Below are positions 31,681-39,605 of a stretch of DNA of 39,687 nucleotides, in pieces (within the stretch, counting starts at the first letter, position 1; every line of letters begins with the position of its first letter). A program made the translations under genes and the position numbers. The DNA lies in NCBI GenBank assembly GCA_021108035.1, contig JAIORQ010000008.1:1-39687 (forward strand), written 5' to 3'. The DNA is from Bacteroidales bacterium. Its GTDB lineage: Bacteria > Bacteroidota > Bacteroidia > Bacteroidales > JAADGE01. The notes beneath the pieces were generated by a model. It was not told the DNA's origin and made no database searches. It saw nothing but the letters and a program-made list of their open reading frames with translations.

Positions 31681-34404
31681 ATGAAACAAAAAATCATGAA
31701 AAGACAAAAAAAAGTATTAGCCGGCATAATGACATTAATTATGCTGTTAAGTTTCAATTCATTATTTAGCGGAACAAATAATGAGACGGGTAAAGAAAAA
31801 AATGATTTTGAAACAAACTATCAAAAATTTTTAGAGAATCAAAAAGAACCGTTAACTTCAGCTTATGAGGAATCATTTCTTTTAGAAGGCCAAATTTGGC
31901 AAAGAATTTATGGTGAAAAAGAGTACTTTTTAGCTCCGACAATGACCCTTGATGAAAGAAAACAATACAGTGAAAAAATAACTGCAAGGGATGACAAAAG
32001 TAGAAGTGTAATAAAATCAAAATATCAATTTGCCAAAGTTAAAATTACACCTTTAAGTATTTCTCTGCTGTCGGAAATGAAGATAAATGTTCCCTCGTTT
32101 ATTAAAGGAACAGTTAATGTTTATTTACCGGAGCTTTTCCAAGATGAATTACGAAAAAATAAAGTTGAAATTATTATTTTAGAAAGATACGGAAAAGACA
32201 TTGAAAAATACACCGGTGAAACAGATAATGATAAAAGTAACTTAACGATCTGGAGTAAAGATTTTGAAAATTCAGATTGGGATGATAATCTTGGCGTTTG
32301 TGATTATAACAGCTCAAGTGGTTTTGATTCTTGGGGAAGAGTAAGTTGTGATCATTGTTCGGAGTCATCCCATAGTATTTGGTGTGCAGGAGATGGCAGC
32401 GAAACTGATTGTAGTAACTATGATAATGATATGCAAGCTGAAATTATGATTATAAACGGTATAAATGTGTCTGATTATAACAATGTCAGATTTAAATATA
32501 ATTATAAATATTTTCAAGATTCAGGTGAAACTTTTAAAAGGTGGGAATCATCCAACGGATTGTCGTGGACAGAAAAGATAAGTCTTGTCCAAACAGATTG
32601 GGTTTTTATAGGCATTGATGTAATAGGATTTACTAATTACTATTGGCTCTTTCAATTCAAATCTGATGGCAGTAATCACGATGCATACGGAGCTTATTTA
32701 GACGATATGTACATAACAGGTGATGCTCCGGATCCGGATTTAGTATCAAATATTACAAATTTAACAGTAAGCGGAACGCAAGTAAGCATTAATGCCTCTG
32801 TAACAAATAACGGGGCAGGTAATGCCGGCTCAAGCCGCTTAGCTTATTATTTATCAACAAATACAAGTATAAGTACCGGCGATTATCGTATAGGAGATGA
32901 TTATGTAAGTTCTTTAAGCTCAGGTTCATCAAGTAATGAAAGCATAACAGTGGATGTAACAACAATAACACCTACTATTCCTCCCGGTACTTATTATATC
33001 GGATGTATTGCAGATTATACTGATGGAGTAGATGAGTCGAATGAAAATAATAATACTGATTATGAAACGAGTCCTAAAGTTACGATTACAACAATACCGC
33101 AAGGACAAGTAGATGTAGTCGCAAGAGTTGTATGGGATAATACTGTAGGCAAAAACGAGATAGTAAACGGAGGAGTTGTTACTCAAGCTAAAAATTATAT
33201 CAATGATCAGTTTTCTTGGATAAATTTTACTTTAGATTTTACTTCAGGTACTACTGCGGAGTGGACCACACCTTCAGGTTCTCCCACTTGGGTAGATATG
33301 ATTAATGATTTAATGGATGATTTTTCTCATACTTCTGAGCAGCATACAATTATAGGATTATCAAAAAAACCTTACGAAGGAACCGGAAATGCAGGAGTCG
33401 AAAGTCAGGATTATGCATTTATTGATTTTTATCCTAATACACAGGGTTATAATACCGATGAAATGACAATAGTTTCAATTATTATGCATGAGTGGGGACA
33501 TTCATTAGGAGTAAAAGTACATTGCTTTGATACTGAAAATTGTGTAATGAATACTCAAGGTGTCCATAACAGGAATCATGCTTTTTGTTCAAGTTGCAAA
33601 CATAAAATTGCAATTCACCTTGCCGGTGAAGACTTTGATGACAACACACACAATTGGACTTTGACCGGATTATGGCATGTAACTTCTTACAGGGAAAATA
33701 GTGCTAACAATTCTTTAGCTTATAATCAGGAATCTTCACATGACTATAATACAGGTGCTGCAAATTCAGGTACAGCAACTTTTGATGTAACATTACCGTC
33801 TTCACCTGTATTGGAATTTGATCATTATCGAGTTGTAGAAAGTTATCCTTCTCCCTATGATGTTGCCAGAGTAGAAATTTCAACAGACGGCGGCAATACT
33901 TGGGGAACTTTGCAGCAATGGGACAGCAGAAATCCCACCAATCCGTGGGAACATGTCAGTATTAGTTTGAACGGATATACCGGTGATGTTAAGATACGAT
34001 TTTATTTTAATACAATTGACAATTTGTATAACAATTATGAAGGCTGGTATATTGATGATGTTGTTGTAAAAAGTAATTCCGCAAAAAGTGGACAGGCTAA
34101 GTTAGTAGAGGCTACACAAGGGGATCCGAGAAGTGATGTTGTATTTTCTTATCCCAACCCTTTTACAGGTTCAACTACGATTAATTATGTACTTAATGAA
34201 CAAAAAAATGTAAGCCTTAAAGTTTACAACATTACAGGACAATTAGTAGCTACACTTGTAAACAAACAAAAACCGGCAGGGCAACACACTATACAATGGG
34301 ATGCAAACGATACCAACGGCAATAAAATGCCAAACGGTACATATTTCATACGTATGCAAACCGAAGATAATACACAAACAACCAAGCTTGTATTAATGCG
34401 ATAA
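31681..34404 (+). CDS. Secreted metzincin-like metalloprotease with CARDB domain and type IX sorting tail
   Basis: 907 residues (a second ATG five codons in is also possible). Signal peptide KKVLAGIMTLIMLLSFNSLFS, then an N-terminal region of unclear family (about 30-200), a beta-rich domain with several cysteines (about 200-345) and a CARDB adhesion-like domain (about 352-465: PDLVSNITNLTVSG to DGVDESNENNNTDY). The protease domain (about 475-645) has HEWGHSLGVKVH with zinc ligands His603, His607 and His613, Glu604 as the base, and CVMN as the probable Met-turn. A jelly-roll domain (about 650-800, VARVEISTDGGNTWGTL) precedes the type A sorting tail. The tail, stop and 3' flank are identical to those of C10 protease B, so it has acquired or exchanged its 3' end. 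Confidence 0.85.
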   Translation: MKQKIMKRQKKVLAGIMTLIMLLSFNSLFSGTNNETGKEKNDFETNYQKFLENQKEPLTSAYEESFLLEGQIWQRIYGEKEYFLAPTMTLDERKQYSEKITARDDKSRSVIKSKYQFAKVKITPLSISLLSEMKINVPSFIKGTVNVYLPELFQDELRKNKVEIIILERYGKDIEKYTGETDNDKSNLTIWSKDFENSDWDDNLGVCDYNSSSGFDSWGRVSCDHCSESSHSIWCAGDGSETDCSNYDNDMQAEIMIINGINVSDYNNVRFKYNYKYFQDSGETFKRWESSNGLSWTEKISLVQTDWVFIGIDVIGFTNYYWLFQFKSDGSNHDAYGAYLDDMYITGDAPDPDLVSNITNLTVSGTQVSINASVTNNGAGNAGSSRLAYYLSTNTSISTGDYRIGDDYVSSLSSGSSSNESITVDVTTITPTIPPGTYYIGCIADYTDGVDESNENNNTDYETSPKVTITTIPQGQVDVVARVVWDNTVGKNEIVNGGVVTQAKNYINDQFSWINFTLDFTSGTTAEWTTPSGSPTWVDMINDLMDDFSHTSEQHTIIGLSKKPYEGTGNAGVESQDYAFIDFYPNTQGYNTDEMTIVSIIMHEWGHSLGVKVHCFDTENCVMNTQGVHNRNHAFCSSCKHKIAIHLAGEDFDDNTHNWTLTGLWHVTSYRENSANNSLAYNQESSHDYNTGAANSGTATFDVTLPSSPVLEFDHYRVVESYPSPYDVARVEISTDGGNTWGTLQQWDSRNPTNPWEHVSISLNGYTGDVKIRFYFNTIDNLYNNYEGWYIDDVVVKSNSAKSGQAKLVEATQGDPRSDVVFSYPNPFTGSTTINYVLNEQKNVSLKVYNITGQLVATLVNKQKPAGQHTIQWDANDTNGNKMPNGTYFIRMQTEDNTQTTKLVLMR

Positions 34405-34571
34405 TTGTAGTATTAGTTATTAAAACAGAAAATGCCGTATTTAAAAGATACGGCATTTTTTCTGTTTTTCCTGTTGAGAAACCACAATAACATATTTCTT
34501 GCAGCCTTCAATTTTTATAAAATAAAATTATAGACAGAGATACAAAGAAATTGTAACGATATAATTATTTT
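34282..34571 (+). repeat. Identical 3' cassette, copy in the metalloprotease
   Basis: Partner of 29099-29388; identity ends at a T-run that is one base shorter here. Confidence 0.8.
34424..34470 (+). terminator. Terminator after the metalloprotease
   Basis: AACAGAAAATGCCGTAT (34424-34440), loop, ATACGGCATTTTTTCTGTTTTT, the same hairpin as after protease B. Confidence 0.85.
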
Positions 34572-34607
34572 TTCTGATGTATTATTACACATTTTCTAAA
34601 AAATTTA

Positions 34608-34900
34608 CATCAAATTTTGAATTTAAATTTTCAAAAACACACCAAAATTATCCCTTAAAAATATAAAAATATCATTAAAAAAAGGGCTTTTTTCGGTCTT
34701 TAAAATGTTTTTGGGAAATTGTGTATATATCATTATATATCAGATGCTTATATCCATTATTTATATGTCCGGATTAATTAATCCGGACACATTTCATTTG
34801 CTTTTTGCAAAAATTCATAATTAATTTACATAAGCAAAAAAGCATTTTTTATTTGTATAATTTTTTTATTTATTTCACTAAAATTATAGGAGAAAAAGTT
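34608..34900 (+). repeat. Conserved leader, copy E (FISUMP lipoprotein)
   Basis: Palindrome at 34766-34789 is perfect, as in copy B. The second-class 3' part (TTTGC-TTTTT-GCAAA, then TAATTAATTTACATAAGC) is followed by AGGAGAAAAAGTT before the ATG. It directly abuts the 3' cassette of the metalloprotease. Confidence 0.8.
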
Positions 34901-36421
34901 ATGAAAAGAAAAATTAACATTTTAATCAGTGCAGTATTAATTTTATTAATATTGCCGATGCAATTTGGATGTAATAAAGATAAATTGATGCAAGATATAG
35001 AAAAACAGGCAGATGCGGATGAACAAGCAATTGTAGGTGTACCACCAACTTTACCTGACGGTACTACACCTGAAGTTTCAAACGATTTAAAATCTACCGG
35101 AGGTGCAACAATAGGTAATGTAAAACTTTGGGACGGGAGAACTGTTACAATAGATAAAACTCTTGATTCCTGGGATACAAAATGCAGACACGCTGTTGGT
35201 GTCAATTTTACAAATGATGGCAGTTATACCATAAAGGTATATCATTATTATTATAGAGGTGGTTGGGTTTGTAAGGTTAAAACACATAACACCGGTTATC
35301 AACAAGGTGGCACATATACTTGTAACAATATTTGGAACGTATCATTTCAAAAAGATGATCATTTAATTACATATGCTTATGTATATGTTAACGGAACTTA
35401 TATTGGAGGTAAATGGGGTAATCAATATACCATAGCTGACCCGACTCCAACGAGTTGGGGTGAAAAACTTATGGTAGAGGCTGCAAAATATCTTGGGGTT
35501 GCTTTTATTAAAGGATTATCAATACCATGGACAACAGTAGTTAAATGGGCACTTCCATATTTTAGTAATCAAATGGTAATAATAAATGTTGTTGATCAAT
35601 ACGGGAATCCTCTACATGCAAACGTAACAAGTGCATTCGGAACTAAAGCTACTAATTTGGGAAGTGTTCAAATAACGGATATGGAAATAATGTCATTAGG
35701 AAAAAATATTACAGTAACCTGTAAGGAACCTGACGGTCCGCAAAGTTACGATAACAATTTAATGGACAGGCAAAAAACTTTTAATGTAAGTGAATATTTT
35801 AACGATATGTATTGGGGCAAATCAGGCGGTAATATCCCTGTGGTTACAGTAGTTTTCAACACCAACGGAACTACAACCGTAGATTTTCCGGAAAAAATAG
35901 AATGCATTGACGGTTCCGGGCATTCTTATAAAACAGTACAAATAGGCGACCAATGGTGGATGGCAGAAAACCTTAATTATAATGTAAGCGGTTCGTATTG
36001 TTACAATAATAATCCTCATAACGGACCTATTTACGGCAGATTATATACATGGGATGCTGCAAAGGCAGCAGTTCCTGACGGCTGGCATTTACCTACCAAT
36101 GCCGAATGGAATACCTTACAAAGTTATCTTGGTGGTGGAAGTGTTGCCGGCGGTAAAATGAAAGAAACCGGTACAGTACATTGGAAGTCACCAAATATAG
36201 GAGCAACTAACGAAAGTGGCTTTACAGTTCTTCCGTGTGGTTATTACAGCAACAGCACTGGTAGGTTCTATAGTTTGGGCAACCACACCTACTTCTGGAG
36301 TGCTACGGAGTACAATAGTTCCTATGCATGGGTTCGTTATCTGGATTACCGCTATTCCGATGTGCTCACGAGCAACACCTTAAAGGTTAGCGGGTTCTCG
36401 GTGCGCTGTATCAAAAATTAG
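34901..36421 (+). CDS. Lipoprotein with C-terminal FISUMP domain (possible DGR target)
   Basis: 506 residues from the ATG at 34901 (an upstream TTG-started extension is rejected). Signal peptide with lipobox PMQFGC, lipidated Cys24, followed by NKDK and an acidic stretch that could direct surface export. Residues about 60-335 form a module shared with the next lipoprotein (LDSWDxKC, IxNVVDQYGNPLHA, EPDGPxSYDNNL, YWGK, NTNGTTTVD). Residues about 336-506 form a FISUMP (TIGR02145-type, C-type-lectin-like) domain: GHSYKTVQIGDQWWMAENLNY, YTWDAAKAAVPDGWHLPTNAEW, GGKMKETGTVHW, then YFWSATE and GFSVRCIKN. The last ~40 codons are GC-richer than the rest of the gene and carry the layout of a DGR variable region. 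The domain probably binds a ligand at the cell surface. Confidence 0.85.
   Translation: MKRKINILISAVLILLILPMQFGCNKDKLMQDIEKQADADEQAIVGVPPTLPDGTTPEVSNDLKSTGGATIGNVKLWDGRTVTIDKTLDSWDTKCRHAVGVNFTNDGSYTIKVYHYYYRGGWVCKVKTHNTGYQQGGTYTCNNIWNVSFQKDDHLITYAYVYVNGTYIGGKWGNQYTIADPTPTSWGEKLMVEAAKYLGVAFIKGLSIPWTTVVKWALPYFSNQMVIINVVDQYGNPLHANVTSAFGTKATNLGSVQITDMEIMSLGKNITVTCKEPDGPQSYDNNLMDRQKTFNVSEYFNDMYWGKSGGNIPVVTVVFNTNGTTTVDFPEKIECIDGSGHSYKTVQIGDQWWMAENLNYNVSGSYCYNNNPHNGPIYGRLYTWDAAKAAVPDGWHLPTNAEWNTLQSYLGGGSVAGGKMKETGTVHWKSPNIGATNESGFTVLPCGYYSNSTGRFYSLGNHTYFWSATEYNSSYAWVRYLDYRYSDVLTSNTLKVSGFSVRCIKN
36286..36412 (+). other. Candidate diversity-generating retroelement variable region
   Basis: From about ACCTACTTCTGGAGTGCTAC to GGGTTCTCGGTGCGCTG. 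The ends match conserved FISUMP/C-lectin codons (YFWSATE, GFSVRC). Between them, codons such as TAC, TCC, TAT, GTT, GAT, CGC and CTC stand where relatives often carry AAC/AAT, as expected after adenine-directed mutagenesis. The GC-rich 3' end resembles an initiation site, and a hairpin follows. No template repeat or reverse transcriptase is in the window. Confidence 0.5.
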
Positions 36422-36439
36422 CCTCCCAGCTGAGCTTAG

Positions 36440-36456
36440 CGTAGGCTGAGCCTACG
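36440..36456 (+). repeat. GC-rich hairpin just after the variable-region gene
   Basis: CGTAGGC (36440-36446), TGA, GCCTACG (36450-36456): 7-bp perfect stem, 19 bp after the stop. Position and GC content resemble the hairpin/cruciform known downstream of DGR variable regions. There is no T-run, so it is not a terminator. Confidence 0.5.
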
Positions 36457-36493
36457 TCTTATTAAACGCAGTTAAAATAATAAACAAAACAAA

Positions 36494-36536
36494 AAATCCG
36501 GTATAGTTAAATGTATAAAACTATGCCGGGTTTTTT
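36494..36536 (+). terminator. Terminator after the FISUMP lipoprotein
   Basis: CCGGTATAGT (36498-36507) pairs with ACTATGCCGG (36520-36529; one T:G pair), with flanking A-run and T-run. It is related to the hairpin at 38372 but not to the protease-type terminators. Confidence 0.85.
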
Positions 36537-36556
36537 ATTTAACCCGATAGAATCCC

Positions 36557-36841
36557 ATATCAAATTTAAACTTAAATTTTCAAAAACCCACCAAAATTAC
36601 CCCTTAAAAATACAAAAATATCATTAAAAAAAGGGCTTTTTTTCAGCCTTAAAAATATTTTGGAAAAATTACACACAGAACACTGTTTATCAGTGGATTA
36701 TACCACTTATTTATATGTCCTGATTAATTAATCCGGACACATTTAATTTGCTTTTTGCAAAAATTCATAATTAATTTACAGAAACAATTAAACGTGCGTT
36801 TTTATTTGTATTTTTATTTATTCATTAAAATTATAAAAGTT
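36557..36841 (+). repeat. Conserved leader, copy F (second lipoprotein)
   Basis: Palindrome at 36716-36739 (left half TGTCCT). The 3' part carries the GAAACAATTAAACGTGCG variant seen in copy D. Before the ATG it reads ATTATAAAAGTT, lacking the AGGAG of copies D and E. Confidence 0.8.
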
Positions 36842-38254
36842 ATGAAAAGAAAAATTAACATTTTAATTAGTGCAGTATTAATTTTATTAATATTGCCGGT
36901 GCAGTTTGGATGTAATAAAGACAAATTGCTGCAAGAAACAGAAGAACAGGCAATTGTTGATGCAAATGACGATATGCCTTTTCCGGATACAGACCCTGAC
37001 GGAAATCCGATTGCCCCTGCAGATTTAACTAATTCTGAAAATACAAAAGGTTTAGTTCCTATAAAAGCCATATTATTAATGGATGGTTCACTTATTGATA
37101 ATGATCTTGATTCATGGGATAAAAAATGTCAGAACTCAATATATTTTTATCATGCTAATTATACAAATTTTTATACATTACATTATTATAAAAGGAATAG
37201 CGGTTCATGGATAAACTCAGGCTGGAAATATCATTCTTCCATGGGAAATGATCGTATAGGTCATATATGGGATGTATCTTTCCGTGAAGGTGATGTAATA
37301 CAGTCTTATGCATATACTTGGCAAAATGGAACTATAAATGGTTCATGGGGCCCTACACATGTAATTGAAAATCCTGCTTCAGAAAACAGTTGGGAAGATA
37401 ATCTGCTTGATTTAATGCTTGAAGGTTCTGTAGCTGCAGTATCAGGAGGGGTAGGTATTATTCAAATGATTTTTAATGAGATAATGGATTTACTTTCAGG
37501 CTTTTTATCAACAGACGCAGTAATTTTTCATGTTGTTGATCAGGATGGAAATCCGCTTCATGCAGAAACAATGCAATTTACACATCATACAGAAACATTT
37601 TTAGGAAGTATGTTAATACAAGATGGTATATATGGAGGGCTTGGTACACAATTGATTACTTGTTATGAACCGGACGGGCCTGAAAGCTACGATAATAACC
37701 TTAACGGCAGAACAGTTACAGTTGATATTAGCCAATATGATAATGAAGATTATTGGGGGAAAGATGCTGACAGAATACCCGTAATTAAAGTAACTTTCAA
37801 CACCAACGGAACTACAACTGTGGATTATCCGGAAAAGGATTATTATATTATGGATCAGTGTAGTGGTGATGATTATAATCAAGCCATGGACTATATCCTT
37901 GCACATCAAAGCTTTACACCAACCTTCTCAACTTTAACGGCTTTCGAAATTTTTGTTACAGATGATGACATTCCATTTACTAATGAAATTGCTTACTTAC
38001 AAATACGTAAAAACAGTTTTACAGGTAATATTATAGCAAGTAGTAATTCAGAAACAATAGACAAATATGGGTTTATAAGATTTAATTTTATAGGAGGTGT
38101 TCAGTTAACGCCCGAAACAAAATATTTTATGACGATTGTTTGTGAAAGCGGACAGCGTTTTGCTGTAGCAGCAAATAGTGAAAATCCTTATGATAGAGGA
38201 GAATGTAATTATAATGATAATTGGGATATTAAATTTCGAACTTACGGTCATTGA
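36842..38254 (+). CDS. Lipoprotein sharing the N-terminal module of the FISUMP lipoprotein
   Basis: 470 residues from the ATG at 36842. The first 30 residues (MKRKINILISAVLILLILP, VQFGCNKDKL) are nearly identical to the neighbour, with lipobox QFGC. The module at about 60-335 is homologous to it (LDSWDKKC, HVVDQDGNPLHA, EPDGPESYDNNLNG, EDYWGKD, NTNGTTTVDYPEK). The C-terminal ~125 residues are a different beta-sandwich-like domain (FTPTFSTLTAFEIFVTDDD to SENPYDRGECNYNDNWDIKF) resembling DUF4082-type or other anchor/adhesion domains; the family is uncertain. The two proteins diverge just after a shared stretch TTTCAACACCAACGGAACTA, consistent with exchange of C-terminal modules. Confidence 0.75.
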   Translation: MKRKINILISAVLILLILPVQFGCNKDKLLQETEEQAIVDANDDMPFPDTDPDGNPIAPADLTNSENTKGLVPIKAILLMDGSLIDNDLDSWDKKCQNSIYFYHANYTNFYTLHYYKRNSGSWINSGWKYHSSMGNDRIGHIWDVSFREGDVIQSYAYTWQNGTINGSWGPTHVIENPASENSWEDNLLDLMLEGSVAAVSGGVGIIQMIFNEIMDLLSGFLSTDAVIFHVVDQDGNPLHAETMQFTHHTETFLGSMLIQDGIYGGLGTQLITCYEPDGPESYDNNLNGRTVTVDISQYDNEDYWGKDADRIPVIKVTFNTNGTTTVDYPEKDYYIMDQCSGDDYNQAMDYILAHQSFTPTFSTLTAFEIFVTDDDIPFTNEIAYLQIRKNSFTGNIIASSNSETIDKYGFIRFNFIGGVQLTPETKYFMTIVCESGQRFAVAANSENPYDRGECNYNDNWDIKFRTYGH

Positions 38255-38338
38255 CCCCGCTGGTGCCAACATTTTATCGGGCTCCTTAATGAGCGGTCAC
38301 TTGACTGCCTTTGGTAGATAATGTCCGTGCCTTATTAA
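38255..38338 (+). other. GC-shifted intergenic segment after lipoprotein F
   Basis: About 80 bp of near-50% GC DNA (CCCCGCTGGTGCC to GTCCGTGCC) between the stop and a TTATTAAAG stretch that realigns with the flank of the preceding gene. There is no frame and no strong hairpin; the segment ends (GGTGCC and GTGCC, ACATT and AATGT) pair imperfectly. It occupies the position of the DGR-like hairpin after gene E and may be the remnant of a lost C-terminal module. Confidence 0.35.
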
Positions 38339-38371
38339 AGGATAAACGTTATTTGAAATACTAAACAAAAC

Positions 38372-38417
38372 AAAAAATCAGGCATAGTTAAATGTTAAAA
38401 ACTATGCCTGATTTTTT
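38372..38417 (+). terminator. Terminator after lipoprotein F
   Basis: AAAAAATCAGGCATAGT (38372-38388), 12-nt loop, exact complement at 38401-38417: 17-bp perfect stem ending in a T-run. Confidence 0.9.
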
Positions 38418-38437
38418 ATTTAATCCGGTAGAATCCC

Positions 38438-38725
38438 ATATCAAATTTAAACTTAAATTTTCAAAAACACACCAAAATTACCACCTGAAAATTCAAAAAT
38501 ATCATTAAAAAAAGGACTTTTTTCAGCCTTTAAAATATTTTTGAAAAAATACGCCCATGCTATTATATATCAGTAGCTTAAACCCCTAATTTATATGTCC
38601 TGATTAATTAATCCGGACACATTTCATTTGCTTTTTGCAAAAAATCATAATTAATTTACATAAGCAAAAAAGCACTTTTTTATTTGTATATTTTTTTTTA
38701 TTTATTCATTAAAATTATAAAAGTT
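38438..38725 (+). repeat. Conserved leader, copy G (third lipoprotein)
   Basis: Palindrome at 38596-38619 (left half TGTCCT). The 3' part carries the ACATAAGCAAAAAAGC variant shared with copy E. Last full copy in the window. Confidence 0.8.
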
Positions 38726-39511
38726 ATGAAAAGAAAAATTAACATTTTAATCAGTGCAGTATTAATTTTATTAATATTGCCTTTGCAGTTTGGATGTAAT
38801 AAAGACAAATTGCTGCTGCAAGAAGCAGAAGAACAGGCAATTGCAGAGGCGGAAATTTCCGGTACTTCTGCAGAATCGCTGCAAGCGTACGTTGATCAAC
38901 TAATTGAGGAGGGAGTTTCAGAAGAAGAGGTAACCCGGGAGTTGCAAGAATATATTGAAGCTCATAATTCTGATGCTAAAAGTGTTAATTATACTTATAC
39001 CGTTTCAGGTGTAGATATCGGTAGTTGGATGTTGCTTAGCAAGAATACAACAGACCGGGCAGAATGGCTTGATGCAGGGATATATGAGCCTATAACCAAT
39101 ATGTGGAAAGATAAAGTATCAACCAGCAGTTCTAAGGCATTATCCAGAATTAGTAAGCACCTTAGCGGTGAAGGCTTTAATTTAAGTGCCATGCATACAT
39201 CAGCATACTATGGGTATATCAACGAAACGTATAAATACAACGCATATAACTTATATACATGGACAGATGACTATTGGTATAAAGACAATAACCACGGCAG
39301 AATATTTGGCCCGGTTAAAGTAGGTGACTATTGGATAACCCTGGGAGCGTTCAGTCGCGAAAAAGGTATCTCACATGACTTTATTAATTTTTATGAGGCA
39401 CGCAATAAAGCTGCCGGCTACAGTTCATATTTTCCAAGCTCACAATCGGTATACTCCGGTAACACATGGGAAGACGGGTATAGTTATGTTAAGGTACGTA
39501 TAAGAAATTAA
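38726..39511 (+). CDS. Lipoprotein with unrecognised C-terminal domain
   Basis: 261 residues from the ATG at 38726. Signal peptide and lipobox (LPLQFGC, Cys24) as in the other lipoproteins. An acidic helical segment (about 30-80, AESLQAYVDQLIEEGVSEEE) replaces the module of E and F. The remaining ~180 residues (IGSWMLLSKNTTDRAEWLD to EDGYSYVKVRIRN) are rich in Tyr/Trp and match no family I know. Codon use in this part is less AT-biased than in the signal region, so the body may have a different origin from the head. There is no terminator after the stop; the next lipoprotein head starts 94 bp downstream. Confidence 0.7.
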   Translation: MKRKINILISAVLILLILPLQFGCNKDKLLLQEAEEQAIAEAEISGTSAESLQAYVDQLIEEGVSEEEVTRELQEYIEAHNSDAKSVNYTYTVSGVDIGSWMLLSKNTTDRAEWLDAGIYEPITNMWKDKVSTSSSKALSRISKHLSGEGFNLSAMHTSAYYGYINETYKYNAYNLYTWTDDYWYKDNNHGRIFGPVKVGDYWITLGAFSREKGISHDFINFYEARNKAAGYSSYFPSSQSVYSGNTWEDGYSYVKVRIRN

Positions 39512-39525
39512 AAAAACAAGTATTC

Positions 39526-39605
39526 TTAATTAATTTACATAAGCAAAAAGCACTTTATTATTTGTATAAATTTTTTTTTATTTATTCATTAAAATTATAA
39601 AAGTT
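39526..39605 (+). repeat. Truncated leader, copy H
   Basis: Only the 3' third of the leader is present (TTAATTAATTTACATAAGC to the ATG). The palindrome, the upstream blocks and a terminator for gene G are missing, so G and H are probably transcribed together. Confidence 0.7.

Noticed and set aside
34805-34900. Extended starts of the lipoproteins E, F and G upstream of MKRKINIL
   Set aside because: They would bury the signal peptide behind 14-32 residues and depend on non-ATG or leader codons; the common MKRKIN start is conserved in four genes.
25088-38725. Leaders considered as a CRISPR array or other spaced direct-repeat array
   Set aside because: Copies are 1.5-3 kb apart, ~300 bp long and each precedes a gene; there are no short spacers.
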